From assembly GCF_004337445.1 (NCBI RefSeq), contig NZ_SJZB01000012.1:1-64000 (forward strand): a stretch of DNA of 64,000 bases, read 5' to 3'. Below the pieces are notes generated by a model. It made no database searches. It had not been told where the DNA came from and saw nothing but the letters and a program-made list of their open reading frames with translations. The position numbers and the translations under genes are program-made. Positions within the stretch are counted from its first letter, which is position 1, and the number at the start of each line of letters is the position of its first letter. Positions 1 through 10,201 of the stretch are shown piece by piece. Origin of the DNA: Parasulfuritortus cantonensis. GTDB taxonomy: Bacteria; Pseudomonadota; Gammaproteobacteria; Burkholderiales; Thiobacillaceae.

Positions 1-251
1 CCGACGCGCGAGCCGATCGCGCCGCCGACCACGCCGCCGAGCACGGCGCCGACCGCGTCGCGGTTGCAGCGACCCAGGGTGATGCCGTAGTCGTCGTCCC
101 ATTTCCGGCCGGTGTAGCCCATGTAGTAGGGGTCGTGCTTCTTGCGCCAGCCGTGCGCCGGAGCCTGGCCGGGCGGGTCGGCCCAGACCGGTTCCAGGGT
201 CAGGGAGAGGAATATGACGGCGGCAAGGATCAGGGGATGGCGGCGGGACAT
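1..251 (-). CDS. Exported glycine-zipper protein, C-terminus outside the window
   Basis: Reading inward from the ATG at 251, 83 residues are visible before the window edge. A 24-residue signal peptide ends in VWA and is followed by a short charged and Tyr-rich stretch. A Gly-rich segment then begins near residue 65 (AVGAVLGGVVGGAIGSRVG), the pattern of the glycine-zipper 2TM family of outer-membrane or periplasmic proteins. A good ribosome site (AGGAG) lies just upstream on the minus strand. It follows the 182-aa membrane protein by 16 bases and is probably co-transcribed with it. The exact role is unknown. Confidence 0.75.
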   Translation of the reverse strand, partial: MSRRHPLILAAVIFLSLTLEPVWADPPGQAPAHGWRKKHDPYYMGYTGRKWDDDYGITLGRCNRDAVGAVLGGVVGGAIGSRV

Positions 252-267
252 GGCGGACTCCTGTGGT

Positions 268-816
268 CTAGATGAGGGTCAGGGCGAATATGCCGAGGAT
301 CAACATGCCGATCCCGGCCATGACCACGTCCGGATTCGGTTCATGCAGGTTCTGACGGATCTGGAGCTGCATCTGGTCGATCCGGATGTCCGGATCGGCC
401 GCCGGCGCGACGGTCAGGTCGTAGGTGCCGGGCCGCACCTCGCGCATCAGCAGGAGGTGTTCGCGGAAGGCCGGGTTGGAATTCGAGACGGTCTTGACGC
501 CGAGCGTGAAGGCCAGCGGCTGGGCGGCGACGCCGTCCCGGCTCAGGATGGCGCTGTAACGGTCGGCGGGCGGTTGCTGCTCGTCCATGTTGGGCGAGAA
601 GTGGCCCTGCGCCTTGAGGATCAGGCCGATCGGCGCCATCCCGGCGGTGAGCGGAAACGGCCCGGTTTGCCAGGCGGGGGCCTTGCCGGCTTCGGCCTCG
701 GCGAGGCGCAACGGCACCACGACGGCCTCGCTGCCGGTGAAGAACTTGGCGTAGGTCCAGTAGGCGGGGCCGAGCAGCAGGCCGGCGACGATGAGTGCGA
801 ATATGAGTTTTTTCAT
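268..816 (-). CDS. Membrane-anchored protein of unknown function, 182 aa
   Basis: The protein starts MKKLIFALIVAGLLLG, an N-terminal membrane segment or uncleaved signal, and ends in a second hydrophobic helix (about residues 164-182). The roughly 135 residues between them are polar and probably periplasmic, so the protein looks like a hairpin with an extracytoplasmic domain. I recognise no catalytic motif. It is the first gene of a likely two-gene unit with the glycine-zipper gene downstream, which suggests an envelope role. The start is supported by AAGG upstream. Function cannot be assigned from sequence alone. Confidence 0.75.
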   Translation of the reverse strand: MKKLIFALIVAGLLLGPAYWTYAKFFTGSEAVVVPLRLAEAEAGKAPAWQTGPFPLTAGMAPIGLILKAQGHFSPNMDEQQPPADRYSAILSRDGVAAQPLAFTLGVKTVSNSNPAFREHLLLMREVRPGTYDLTVAPAADPDIRIDQMQLQIRQNLHEPNPDVVMAGIGMLILGIFALTLI

Positions 817-888
817 TGCCTTGAAGGGGTCGGTCTTGGGTCAGTATAGGGAGCTTGTCGGGCCTTGGCCAAACGGCCGGGGCGCGGA

Positions 889-1080
889 TCAGCCTTCCTC
901 CTCGTCGAGCAACTGGCCGGCGATGGCCCAGTTCTCGTCGGGTAGTTCCTCGAAGGCGACGTAGGTGTAGCGCTTCGGTTTCAGGGCGATGCGTTCCAGG
1001 GTGTCGGTGATTTCCTCGGCGATCTTCCGTTTCTGGTCGCGGCTCAGGCTGCCGGCCAGCTTGATGGTGACGACGGGCAT
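889..1080 (-). CDS. 4-oxalocrotonate tautomerase family protein, 63 aa
   Basis: The 63-residue size, and the Pro directly after the initiator Met (MPVVTIKL), are the signature of the 4-OT tautomerase superfamily, where this proline becomes the N-terminal catalytic base after Met removal. The helical SRDQKRKIAEEITDTLERI segment fits the family fold. The real start is the ATG at 1080; an upstream extension of the open frame runs through the neighbouring glycosylase gene in another frame and is not coding. It lies 5 bases after the uracil-DNA glycosylase gene and is probably co-transcribed. The substrate is unknown; such small paralogues often lack a mapped pathway. Confidence 0.85.
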   Translation of the reverse strand: MPVVTIKLAGSLSRDQKRKIAEEITDTLERIALKPKRYTYVAFEELPDENWAIAGQLLDEEEG

Positions 1081-1085
1081 GACGG

Positions 1086-1727
1086 TTACTCCATGTCGTT
1101 GCGGATTGAGGCGAATACGGCCTTGAACATCGCCGGCGTCAGCCGGCGGGTCTGGGTGTTGTAGCGGCTGCAATGGTAGGAATCGTACAGCCGGCGGCCG
1201 TCCGGCAGGACGTGCCGGCCGCCGTGGCCGAACGGGAACTGGCTGGCCTTCAGGCCGAGCGCGCGCAGCACCGCGCCATGGGCGACCTGGCCGAGGGCGA
1301 GGACCCGGGCGGTTTCCTGCAGGCTGGCGATCTCGGCCTGCAGGAAACCGTTGCAGCGCCGGATTTCGGCCGGTTCCGGCTTGTTGCCCGGCGGCACGCA
1401 CTTCACCGCGTTGGTGATCCGGCAGCCGGACAGGCTGAGCCCGTCATCGGCCGCCACCGAGACGGGCCGGTCGGCGTAGCCGAATTCGTGCAGGGTCTCG
1501 TACAGCAACTGGCCGGCGAAGTCGCCGGTGAACGGCCGGCCGGTCCGGTTGGCGCCGTGCAGTCCGGGCGCCAGCCCGACGATGAGCAGGCGCGGGTCGG
1601 GGTCGCCGAAGGGCGGTACCGGGCGGCAGAAATAATCCGGGTAGACCCGGCGCGTGGTGGCCAGGAACTCGGCCAGGCGCGGGCAGGCGGCGCACTCGGC
1701 GTCGAAGTTCTTGGCTGGGCGGGACAT
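1086..1727 (-). CDS. Uracil-DNA glycosylase, family 5-like (UdgB type)
   Basis: The 213-aa protein removes uracil or other deaminated bases from DNA, the first step of base excision repair. It has the family-4/5 iron-sulphur cysteines near the N-terminus (ECAACPRL) and later (NAVKCVPPGNKP). Motif A is GLAPGLHGANRTGRPFTGD, with Ala-Pro-Gly in place of the catalytic Asp region of family 1, as in family 5. Motif B is HCSRYNTQTRRLT. The HCS in place of the usual HPS is a small deviation. It sits 9 bases downstream of the DUF2863 gene. The assignment to the UDG superfamily is firm; the exact family number is less so. Confidence 0.88.
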   Translation of the reverse strand: MSRPAKNFDAECAACPRLAEFLATTRRVYPDYFCRPVPPFGDPDPRLLIVGLAPGLHGANRTGRPFTGDFAGQLLYETLHEFGYADRPVSVAADDGLSLSGCRITNAVKCVPPGNKPEPAEIRRCNGFLQAEIASLQETARVLALGQVAHGAVLRALGLKASQFPFGHGGRHVLPDGRRLYDSYHCSRYNTQTRRLTPAMFKAVFASIRNDME

Positions 1728-1736
1728 CGCTGCCGT

Positions 1737-2903
1737 CTAGTGCAGGTGCAGGGGGGCGCCTTGCTCTTCCGCCTCTTCCGGCATCTCGGCATGCACCGAG
1801 TCGGCATCGGCATTCGGGAACAGGGGCGCGCCGCAGTCCTCGCAGTACTCCAGCGCCATGCGCTGGTCGAGCATGACGATGTCGGTGAGGCCGGCCTGCT
1901 TGAGCGTCTGTTCGATCTCGGCGGCGACGTCGGTATTTTCGTCCTCGCCGCCGAGCAGGGGCCAGACGACCCCGTGCAGTATCTGGTCGTCGCCGCGGCG
2001 CGCGAAGCCGACCCGCCATTCCACCAGGCGGTGGTCGTAATAGGGTGCCGCGATCGCGCGCAGACCGGTGGCCGGCAGGTCGAGGGCGGCTTGTAGGTAG
2101 GCCGCCGTGCCGACCAGCGAGTAGCCGCGCGCGGCCTGGTCGGCCTGGCGCCAGGCCGAGAAATAGGCGTCCGGCAGGAGCAGCTGGATGGCGCAGCCGG
2201 GCATCGACGCCTGCACGCTAGGCCCCGCCTGGGCCTGCCATTCCCTGAGCGCGGCGTCGCGGCTGCCATCGGTCTCCTGCCAGCGGAACAGCGGCCGGCC
2301 GGCCGGGCTGCCGACGACGGCGAGGATGTAGCGGACATCGGCGATGTAGTGGCCGGTCTCGGGCAGGCCGTCGAGGGCGATCGCCAGGTTGCCTTCGCGT
2401 CCCGCCTGGTCGGCGAGTTCGGCCGCCAGGCGCTGGGTGGCGACGAAGCCGCGCGGCATCTGGTCCGGGCTGAACAGCAGGTCGGCCATGCCCACCCGGA
2501 CCTCGTCGGCCAGGATGTGCGCCTTGAGCTGCACGCGCAGGTTGGCCAGGAGGCCGGCCGGCAGCTTGCGGTCGGGGATGCGGTAGCGCGACCAGGCCAG
2601 GACGGGCATGGCCAGGAGCAGGCAGCGACGGCCCTCGCTGCGCGGGCTCTCGCTGGCCGCCTCGATCAGGTCGGCGAGGTCGTCGTAGGCGCGGCCGTTG
2701 GTCTCGTGCAGACGGTCGAGCGCCTGGTTGAGGGCGTCCTCCTGGCCGGCGCCGAGCATCTTGCCGATCAGGGTGGCCAGTTCCTCCTCCCACCAGCCGT
2801 CCTCGGCCCGGCTGCCCGATTCGGCCAGGCCCTTGGCCAGCCAGACCAGGCGCTCGGCATCGCGGGAAAGTCGGTTGGAGGAATAGTGTCGACGTTGCTT
2901 CAT
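1737..2903 (-). CDS. DUF2863 family protein, 388 aa
   Basis: The start [31 protein letters not shown] is typical of DUF2863, a conserved betaproteobacterial family without known function. The protein looks cytosolic, with no signal or membrane segment. A CEDCGAPLFPN motif near residue 354 (CxxC) could bind a metal, and the tail is acidic. The ATG at 2903 overlaps the stop of the upstream cation transporter gene (ATGA), implying translational coupling. The open frame extends far upstream of this ATG, but that part is the shadow of the transporter gene. Family membership is fairly sure; function is unknown. Confidence 0.85.
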   Translation of the reverse strand: MKQRRHYSSNRLSRDAERLVWLAKGLAESGSRAEDGWWEEELATLIGKMLGAGQEDALNQALDRLHETNGRAYDDLADLIEAASESPRSEGRRCLLLAMPVLAWSRYRIPDRKLPAGLLANLRVQLKAHILADEVRVGMADLLFSPDQMPRGFVATQRLAAELADQAGREGNLAIALDGLPETGHYIADVRYILAVVGSPAGRPLFRWQETDGSRDAALREWQAQAGPSVQASMPGCAIQLLLPDAYFSAWRQADQAARGYSLVGTAAYLQAALDLPATGLRAIAAPYYDHRLVEWRVGFARRGDDQILHGVVWPLLGGEDENTDVAAEIEQTLKQAGLTDIVMLDQRMALEYCEDCGAPLFPNADADSVHAEMPEEAEEQGAPLHLH

Positions 2904-3838
2904 TTCGGTTCCGGACAGCAGGATGGGCAGGGCACCGAGTTTACCGCCTCGGGTTGCAGGGTGATATGACCGATGCCGTGGTGTGCGTCCATCAGGTGGC
3001 GGGCGCGGACCAGGATGGCGGTCCAGTCGGCCAGGTAGTCGATGTCCAGGTGGGCCGAGAGGGCGATCCGGCCCGACGACAGGGTCCAGATGTGCAGGTC
3101 GTGCACCGAGGCGACGCCGTTGATGGCGGCCAGGTCGGCGCCGACCGCCTTGAGGTCGATGTGCTCGGGCACCGACTCGAGCAGGACGTGGACGGACTCG
3201 GACAGCAGGCGCCAGGCCGATACCAGGATCAGGCCGGACACCAGGAGGGAGAGCAGCGGGTCGATGGTGGTCCAACCGGTGAACTGGATCACCAGGCCGG
3301 CCACCAGGGCGGCCACGGAACCGAGGATGTCGCCCATGACGTGCATCAGGGCGGCCCGGGTGTTCAGGGTCGCCTCGCCCTTGGACAACTGCCAGGCGAC
3401 GCCCAGGTTGACCAGCAGGCCGAGCACCGCGACCGCCGTGACGGTGCCGCCCTGGACCGCGATGGGTTGGGCGAAGCGGTCGAGCGCCTCGCGGGCGATG
3501 AACACGATCAACATGACCATGAGCAGGCTGTTGGCCAGGGCGGCGAGCACCTCCATGCGCACCAGGCCGTAGGTGTGCCGTCCGGTGGGCGGTTTCCGGG
3601 CCAGCCAGGCGGCCAGGGCGGCCAGGCCGAGGGCGGTGGAGTCGGTCAGCATGTGGCCGGCGTCGGAGATCAGGGCCAGGGAGCCGGACCACCAGCCGGC
3701 CAGGACCTCGACCAGGGCGAAGCCGAGGGTGAGATACAGCGCCCCGGTCAGATGATGGTGATGGCCGTGGTGACCGAGGTGGTGCGACTCATGGCTTTCG
3801 CCCTTGTCGACCGAGAGATGGTGGTGGTGCTCAGACAT
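2900..3838 (-). CDS. Cation diffusion facilitator (Zn/Co/Cd exporter)
   Basis: The 312-aa inner-membrane antiporter of the CDF family exports divalent metal ions in exchange for protons. A His-rich N-terminus ([15 protein letters not shown]) precedes six predicted helices. The metal-site motifs are present: SDAGHMLTD in helix 2 and HVMGD in helix 5. A cytoplasmic C-terminal domain (about residues 205-300, [11 protein letters not shown]) ends in a Cys-rich tail (PCPSCCPEP). This is closest to the CzcD/ZitB group. It overlaps nagZ upstream by 8 bases and DUF2863 downstream by 4, so the genes form one transcription unit. Confidence 0.93.
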   Translation of the reverse strand: MSEHHHHLSVDKGESHESHHLGHHGHHHHLTGALYLTLGFALVEVLAGWWSGSLALISDAGHMLTDSTALGLAALAAWLARKPPTGRHTYGLVRMEVLAALANSLLMVMLIVFIAREALDRFAQPIAVQGGTVTAVAVLGLLVNLGVAWQLSKGEATLNTRAALMHVMGDILGSVAALVAGLVIQFTGWTTIDPLLSLLVSGLILVSAWRLLSESVHVLLESVPEHIDLKAVGADLAAINGVASVHDLHIWTLSSGRIALSAHLDIDYLADWTAILVRARHLMDAHHGIGHITLQPEAVNSVPCPSCCPEPK

Positions 3839-4918
3839 TCTTGACCGTCATCGCGTCGCTCAGGGCGAGTTCGGCGTCGGCGGCGCCTAGGCCGGCCAGG
3901 TGGTGCAGGGCGTTCACGTAGCGGGCGCTCTCGTGCAGGGCGACCCGGCTGGGCGGGTGCGGGCGGCCGTGCATGCGGGCGTAGCGGATCAACGCCACCG
4001 GTGCGTTGTCCCACTTCAGGCCGGCCAGGAGCTGGTCGGCCTGCTCGGGCTTGTTGCACAGCAGGGCCATGTCGCAGCCGGCCGCGAGGGCGGCGCGGGC
4101 CCGCTCGACCACGCCGCCGGCCACGCTGGCGCCCTCCATGCCCAGGTCGTCGCTGAAGATGACGCCCTCGAAGCCGTAGCGCCCGCGCAGGAGTTCGTGC
4201 AGCCAGCGGTGCGAGAAGCCGGCCGGCTGGGCGTCGACGGCTGGGTAGATGACGTGGGCGGGCATGATGCCGGCCAGGCCGAGGTCGATCAGGCGCCGGA
4301 ACGGCACGATGTCGGCGGCCTCCAGGCTGTGCAGGTCGCGCTCGTCGACCGGCACCGCGAGATGGGAGTCGGCGGCGACATAGCCGTGTCCGGGGAAGTG
4401 CTTGCCGACCGCGTTCATGCCCGCCTCGTGCAGGCCGAGCACCAGGGCGTGGCCCAGTTCGGCCACCGTCTCCGGATCGTCGGCGAAGGCGCGGTCGCCG
4501 ATCACCTGGCTGCGCCCGTAGTCGAGGTCGAGTACCGGGGCGAAGCTGAAGTCGACGCCGACCGCGCGCAGTTCGGCGCCCATCACGTAGCCGGCGTCGC
4601 GGGCCAGGCGCCGGGCCTGGTTGGGATGTTCGCGCCAGAGGGCGCCCAGGCCGCCCATGGCCGGGATGGCCGTGAAGCCGTTGCGGAAACGCTGCACGCG
4701 GCCGCCTTCGTGATCGACGCCGATGAGCAGGGGCGGGTGGCGCAGGGCGTGGATCTCGCGGCTGAGTTCGGCGATCTGTTCCGGGCTCTCGTAGTTGCGC
4801 GCGAACAGGATGACGCCGCCGACCAGGGGTGGCTGAGGTGGCGGCGGTCGTCGTCGTTCAGGGCCTTGCCCTCGACGTCGAGCATGAGGGGGCCGAGTGG
4901 CTGGCGCAGGGAGGTCAT
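3831..4918 (-). pseudogene. nagZ: Beta-N-acetylhexosaminidase NagZ, one-base frameshift
   Basis: NagZ is a cytoplasmic enzyme that cleaves GlcNAc from anhydromuropeptides in cell-wall recycling. The coding sequence starts [22 protein letters not shown] at 4918. It then loses frame at a run of four G (4826-4829; C on the coding strand) and resumes as [15 protein letters not shown] in the next frame to 3831. Adding one base restores a continuous 362-aa protein of normal length with the KHFPGHG and SDDLGM active-site motifs. Everything else is intact, so the break may be a sequencing undercall. ATGA overlap with acpS upstream. Confidence 0.85.
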
Positions 4919-5292
4919 GTTTCGGCTACCGCGAAGGCGACGACATGTTCCTTCTCGTCGCTGATGGACAGGTGTACCCGGCGGATGCGGCGCGCCGCCA
5001 GCCAGGCGTCGAGTTCCGGGCTGCAGCCGTAATCCGGGCGGCCGAGCGGGTCGTGGCCGATCCGGATGGCGGTCAGGCTGACCGGTGCCCGGAGGCCGGT
5101 GCCGAGCGCCTTGGCGAAGGCCTCCTTGGCGGCGAAGCGCTTGGCCAGGAAGCGGTCGCGGTCGCCGGCGGCGTCGTATTCGGGCAACTCGGCGGCGGCC
5201 AGGATGCGCCGGGCCAGGCGTTCGCCGTGGCGCGCATGCAGGTCGCGCATGCGGGCGACCAGGACCAGATCGACGCCGATGCCCAGGATCAT
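4915..5292 (-). CDS. acpS: Holo-[acyl-carrier-protein] synthase AcpS
   Basis: AcpS transfers 4'-phosphopantetheine from CoA to acyl carrier protein. The 125-aa length is normal. The Mg-binding motif GIGVDLV is at residues 4-10, the second conserved motif [19 protein letters not shown] at about 48-66, and the C-terminal [13 protein letters not shown] is typical. The start at 5292 overlaps the stop of the EI24 gene (ATGA), and its own stop overlaps the nagZ start in the same way. The EI24-acpS-nagZ order with tight overlap indicates an operon. Assignment is very secure. Confidence 0.96.
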   Translation of the reverse strand: MILGIGVDLVLVARMRDLHARHGERLARRILAAAELPEYDAAGDRDRFLAKRFAAKEAFAKALGTGLRAPVSLTAIRIGHDPLGRPDYGCSPELDAWLAARRIRRVHLSISDEKEHVVAFAVAET

Positions 5293-6014
5293 GCCGGCCG
5301 CCCTCGGCGGGTCCGCTCCAGGGCGGCGAGGCCGTGATGGGTGAAGGCCAGGGCCATGTAGACCGGGGCGACGAAGTTGACCACCGGTACGAAATGGAGC
5401 AGGCCGAGCAGGCTGCTCAACGCGAACAGGCGCCAGCCGCCGGCATGGCGCTCGTCCTTCAGTTCGCCGGCCGAGGCGTGCTCGGCGAGGGCGTCGTACA
5501 TGAACAGTTTCTGGTTCAGCCAGGCGTTGAGCAGGACGGACACCAGGATGCCGAAGGGCGCGAACAGCCAGAGCGGCAACAGGACCAGCCAGGCGGCCAG
5601 GTAGAGCACCAGGGCCACCAGGCCGTTGAATACGCTGCCGAGCAGACTGCCGCCACGGCGGTATTCCAGGTCCGGGTAATGGTTGCGGGCGACGAAGCCG
5701 ACGATGATCGGCATCAGGGCCAGGGAAGTGATGAGCAGGGCGGTGACGTACATGGCCGGCAGCCAGAGCAGGCTGAGCACGAACACCGCGGCATAGGCGG
5801 TCAGCCATTCGGCGCCCAGCCAGCGGGCCAGGTCGTCGAGCGGCGTGGCGGCCAGGAAGCCGGCGATCTCGGCCTTCCAGGCGGAGCCGAACAGCCAGGC
5901 CAGGATGCCCCAGGCGAGCAGGGAGAGCACCATGGGCCAGAAGGCCAGGGTGAGCATGCGCGGCGCCAGCAGGTCCTGGCCGGCGCGCCGCAGGGAGAGC
6001 AGGATGGACTCCAT
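5289..6014 (-). CDS. EI24 domain (CysZ/DUF540-like) membrane protein
   Basis: The 241-aa inner-membrane protein has about four to five hydrophobic segments (roughly 22-42, 74-108, 131-165, 198-225) and matches the EI24/CysZ-like family. CysZ is a sulphate permease, but many EI24 proteins have no proven substrate, and the linkage here to acpS and nagZ gives no hint of sulphate uptake. It is the first gene of the EI24-acpS-nagZ unit. No Shine-Dalgarno sequence precedes the ATG. A perfect TATAAT sits only 8 bases upstream, so the mRNA may be leaderless. Confidence 0.8.
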   Translation of the reverse strand: MESILLSLRRAGQDLLAPRMLTLAFWPMVLSLLAWGILAWLFGSAWKAEIAGFLAATPLDDLARWLGAEWLTAYAAVFVLSLLWLPAMYVTALLITSLALMPIIVGFVARNHYPDLEYRRGGSLLGSVFNGLVALVLYLAAWLVLLPLWLFAPFGILVSVLLNAWLNQKLFMYDALAEHASAGELKDERHAGGWRLFALSSLLGLLHFVPVVNFVAPVYMALAFTHHGLAALERTRRGRPA

Positions 6015-6022
6015 GGCAGGGG

Positions 6023-6028
6023 ATTATA
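6023..6028 (-). promoter_or_regulatory. Minus-strand -10 box for the EI24-acpS-nagZ operon
   Basis: TATAAT on the minus strand ends 8 bases before the ATG at 6014. Transcription would begin about at the start codon. No convincing -35 box is seen at 16-18 bases. Confidence 0.45.
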
Positions 6029-6078
6029 CCGGGACCGGCATTTGCGATAATCCGGCCGTACACGTTCGGAGCATCGCC

Positions 6079-6737
6079 ATGATCGACAAGCAAACCGTCC
6101 TCGACATCTGCCATTTCCGCCACGCCTGCAAGGAGTTCGACCCGGCCAGGAAGATTCCGGCCGAGGATTTCGACCTGATCCTGGAAACCGGGCGCCTGTC
6201 GCCCAGTTCGTTCGGCTACGAGCCCTGGCAGTTCCTGGTCATCCAGGATCCCGCGCTGCGCGACAAGCTGCTGCCGGTGACCTGGGGGCCAGGAAGCAGC
6301 TGCCCACCGCCAGCCACTACGTCGCCATCCTGGTCCGCAAGGGCGGCATGCGCTACGACGGCGAACACGTCCGCCACATGATGCACGACGTCCACAAGTT
6401 CTCCGCCGAGCGCGTCGCCGGCCGCGAGAAGGTCTACCGCAAGTTCCAGGAATCCGACTTCAGGCTGCTGGACAGCGAGCGTGCCCTGTTCGACTGGAGC
6501 TGCAAGCAGGCCTACATCGCGCTCGCCGACATGATGACCGGCGCCGCCATGATCGGCGTCGATTCCTGCGCCATCGAGGGCTACGACCAGGGCGAGGCGG
6601 AGGCGGTCCTGGCCGGGGCGGGCGTGCTCGACACCCGGGAATGGGGGTTGGCCGTGATGGTGGCGTTCGGCTACCGGGTCGCCCCGCCGTCGGCCAAGGT
6701 GCGCCAGGCCATGGCCGACGTCGTCCGCTGGGTCTAG
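6079..6737 (+). pseudogene. Nitroreductase family protein (NfsB-like), one-base frameshift
   Basis: This is an FMN-dependent NAD(P)H nitroreductase-type protein. The start [21 protein letters not shown] and the [18 protein letters not shown] segment (about residues 40-57) are typical of the NfsB/NfnB group. Frame is lost at a five-G run (6284-6288), directly after KLLPVTWG. The expected continuation ([20 protein letters not shown]) is present in the next frame and runs to 6737. One extra G would give a 219-aa protein of usual length. GGAG lies before the ATG. As with nagZ and queA nearby, a homopolymer undercall is at least as likely as a real mutation. Confidence 0.82.
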
Positions 6738-6743
6738 GCGGCC

Positions 6744-6770
6744 GGTTACAACTGGTAACACTTGCTTACC
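6744..6770 (+). promoter_or_regulatory. Tandem TTACA-type repeats upstream of glycine-zipper gene
   Basis: Three 5-mers TTACA, TAACA and TTACC start at 6746, 6756 and 6766, exactly 10 bases apart. This is the usual geometry of an OmpR/PhoB-family operator. A near copy (GGTAACACCTGGTTACA) occurs at 39046-39062 ahead of another small exported protein. Confidence 0.45.
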
Positions 6771-6837
6771 GGTCGGCAACCGCTCGGGAACCGGTGCCGC
6801 GTAGTCTGGAATCGTAGTCACACGATTGGAGTGAATC

Positions 6838-7308
6838 ATGAAGACCAGATACGTTGCCCCCAGCCTCCTGTTGGCCGGCCTGCTCGCCCTCGGCGCCACG
6901 CCTGCCTCGGCTTCCGACCCACTCGCCGGGGCCATCCTGGGCGCCGGTGTCGGTGCGGTCGTCGGCCATGAAGTCGGCGGCCATGACGGTGCCGTGGTCG
7001 GCGGTGTGTTCGGCGCCATGGTCGGCGCCGCCGCGACCGACGACGACGACTGGCGTTACCGCCGTCGGCCTTACGTCGTCTACGCGCCGCCGGTCCGCCA
7101 CTATTACTATGAGCCGGCGCCCTACTGGGTGGGGCCGCGCGTCGTCTACCCGGCCTGGCGTTACGACCGCGACGACCGCCATGACCGGCGTTGGGATCGC
7201 GACGACCGCCGCGACCGGCGCTGGGATCGCGATGACAACCGCGGCCCGCGCTGGGGTGGCGACCGCGGCGGCCCGCCCTGGGACCGTGACGGCCGCGGCG
7301 GCTGGTAA
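6838..7308 (+). CDS. Exported glycine-zipper protein with Arg/Asp repeats, 156 aa
   Basis: A signal peptide (about residues 1-25, ending ASA) leads into a glycine-zipper segment (about 30-66, GAILGAGVGAVVGHEVGG then VVGGVFGAMVGAAA) expected to insert in or span a membrane. Then follow a Tyr/Pro-rich stretch and a C-terminal low-complexity tail with three copies of a RWDRDD-like unit. Such proteins are common envelope proteins of unknown role in betaproteobacteria. The gene is monocistronic, preceded by GGAGTG and by the tandem TTACA-type repeats, so it may be under a two-component regulator. The tail is ionic and could bind polymers or ions. Confidence 0.85.
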   Translation: MKTRYVAPSLLLAGLLALGATPASASDPLAGAILGAGVGAVVGHEVGGHDGAVVGGVFGAMVGAAATDDDDWRYRRRPYVVYAPPVRHYYYEPAPYWVGPRVVYPAWRYDRDDRHDRRWDRDDRRDRRWDRDDNRGPRWGGDRGGPPWDRDGRGGW

Positions 7309-7480
7309 GGAGCTCTGGCCGGCTGGCGCCGGGCAGTCGGCGCGCGGGTGGGGCGGAGCTTCGGCGCCGCGCCCCGCCGCCGGGTCCGCGCAGCGGTTTC
7401 GGGCGGGCAGGAGGAATGCGGGACCGTGGTGCGGGTGACCGCAACGGCCATTCGGCCGCAACGACGATACGGCAAGGGAC

Positions 7481-7565
7481 TGGTGCCCGGAGCCGGGGTC
7501 GAACCGGCACGCCTTGCGGCGCGGGATTTTGAGTCCCGTGCGTCTACCAATTCCGCCATCCGGGC
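7481..7565 (-). tRNA. tRNA-Leu (CAA)
   Basis: On the minus strand the sequence folds as an 85-nt class II tRNA with acceptor GCCCGGA/TCCGGGC, a long variable arm and encoded CCA. The anticodon loop is CTCAAAA, giving anticodon CAA. A promoter (TTGCCG, 18 bases, GATAAT) lies upstream, divergent from queA. Confidence 0.96.
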
Positions 7566-7580
7566 AGATGAGGGACGAGG

Positions 7581-7610
7581 ATTATCGCGAAAAATCGGTG
7601 CCTGCGGCAA
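7581..7610 (-). promoter_or_regulatory. Sigma-70 promoter of tRNA-Leu(CAA)
   Basis: The minus strand reads TTGCCG (7605-7610), an 18-base spacer, then GATAAT (7581-7586), 16 bases upstream of the tRNA 5' end. Confidence 0.6.
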
Positions 7611-7612
7611 CG

Positions 7613-7618
7613 TATAAT
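7613..7618 (+). promoter_or_regulatory. -10 box of queA, predicting a near-leaderless mRNA
   Basis: A perfect TATAAT ends 11 bases before the queA ATG. The transcript would start about 4-5 bases before the ATG, and no Shine-Dalgarno sequence is present. The -35 region is weak. Confidence 0.45.
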
Positions 7619-7629
7619 CCGCCCGCACC

Positions 7630-9756
<2,127 letters not shown>

Positions 9757-9790
9757 AATCCTCAGCTATTTTTACCCGGAGTGCCGAACG

Positions 9791-10108
9791 ATGTTGATTT
9801 CCCCCGCCTACGCCGCCGATGCGGCCCAACCCGATCCGATCATGAGCTTCCTGCCCCTGATCGTCATCTTCGTGGTGTTCTATTTCCTGATCATCCGTCC
9901 GCAGATGAAACGGAGCAAGGAACAGCGGGCCATGCAGGAGGCCCTGCAGAAGGGCGACGAGGTGATCACCGCGAGCGGCCAGCTCGGCAAGGTCATCAAG
10001 CTCAGCGACCAATACGTCACCCTCGACATCGGCGGCGGCACCGAGTCGATCTTCCAGCGCGGCGCCATCAATACCGTCCTGCCCAAGGGCACCATCAAAG
10101 ACCTGTGA
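9791..10108 (+). CDS. yajC: Preprotein translocase subunit YajC
   Basis: YajC is a small single-span inner-membrane protein that associates with SecDF-YidC. The ATG at 9791 gives 105 aa: MLISPAYAADAAQ, then one hydrophobic helix (about residues 17-36, FLPLIVIFVVFYFLIIRP), then a basic and soluble tail containing KGDEVITASGQLGKV. Upstream in-frame codons lie within tgt and give a non-native N-terminus, so they were not used. It precedes secD by 93 bases. Confidence 0.95.
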   Translation: MLISPAYAADAAQPDPIMSFLPLIVIFVVFYFLIIRPQMKRSKEQRAMQEALQKGDEVITASGQLGKVIKLSDQYVTLDIGGGTESIFQRGAINTVLPKGTIKDL

Positions 10109-10201
10109 CGCCTGCCGGGGCGCGGCGCGGCTGATCGGCCGGCGACCGCGCCACGGGCCCCTGTCCCGAACGTCCCGTCCTCCATCCTTCACGGTCGAGC
10201 C

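Noticed and set aside
7309-7480. Extra small gene between the glycine-zipper gene and tRNA-Leu
   Set aside because: No frame with a ribosome site or family features; GC-rich spacer only.
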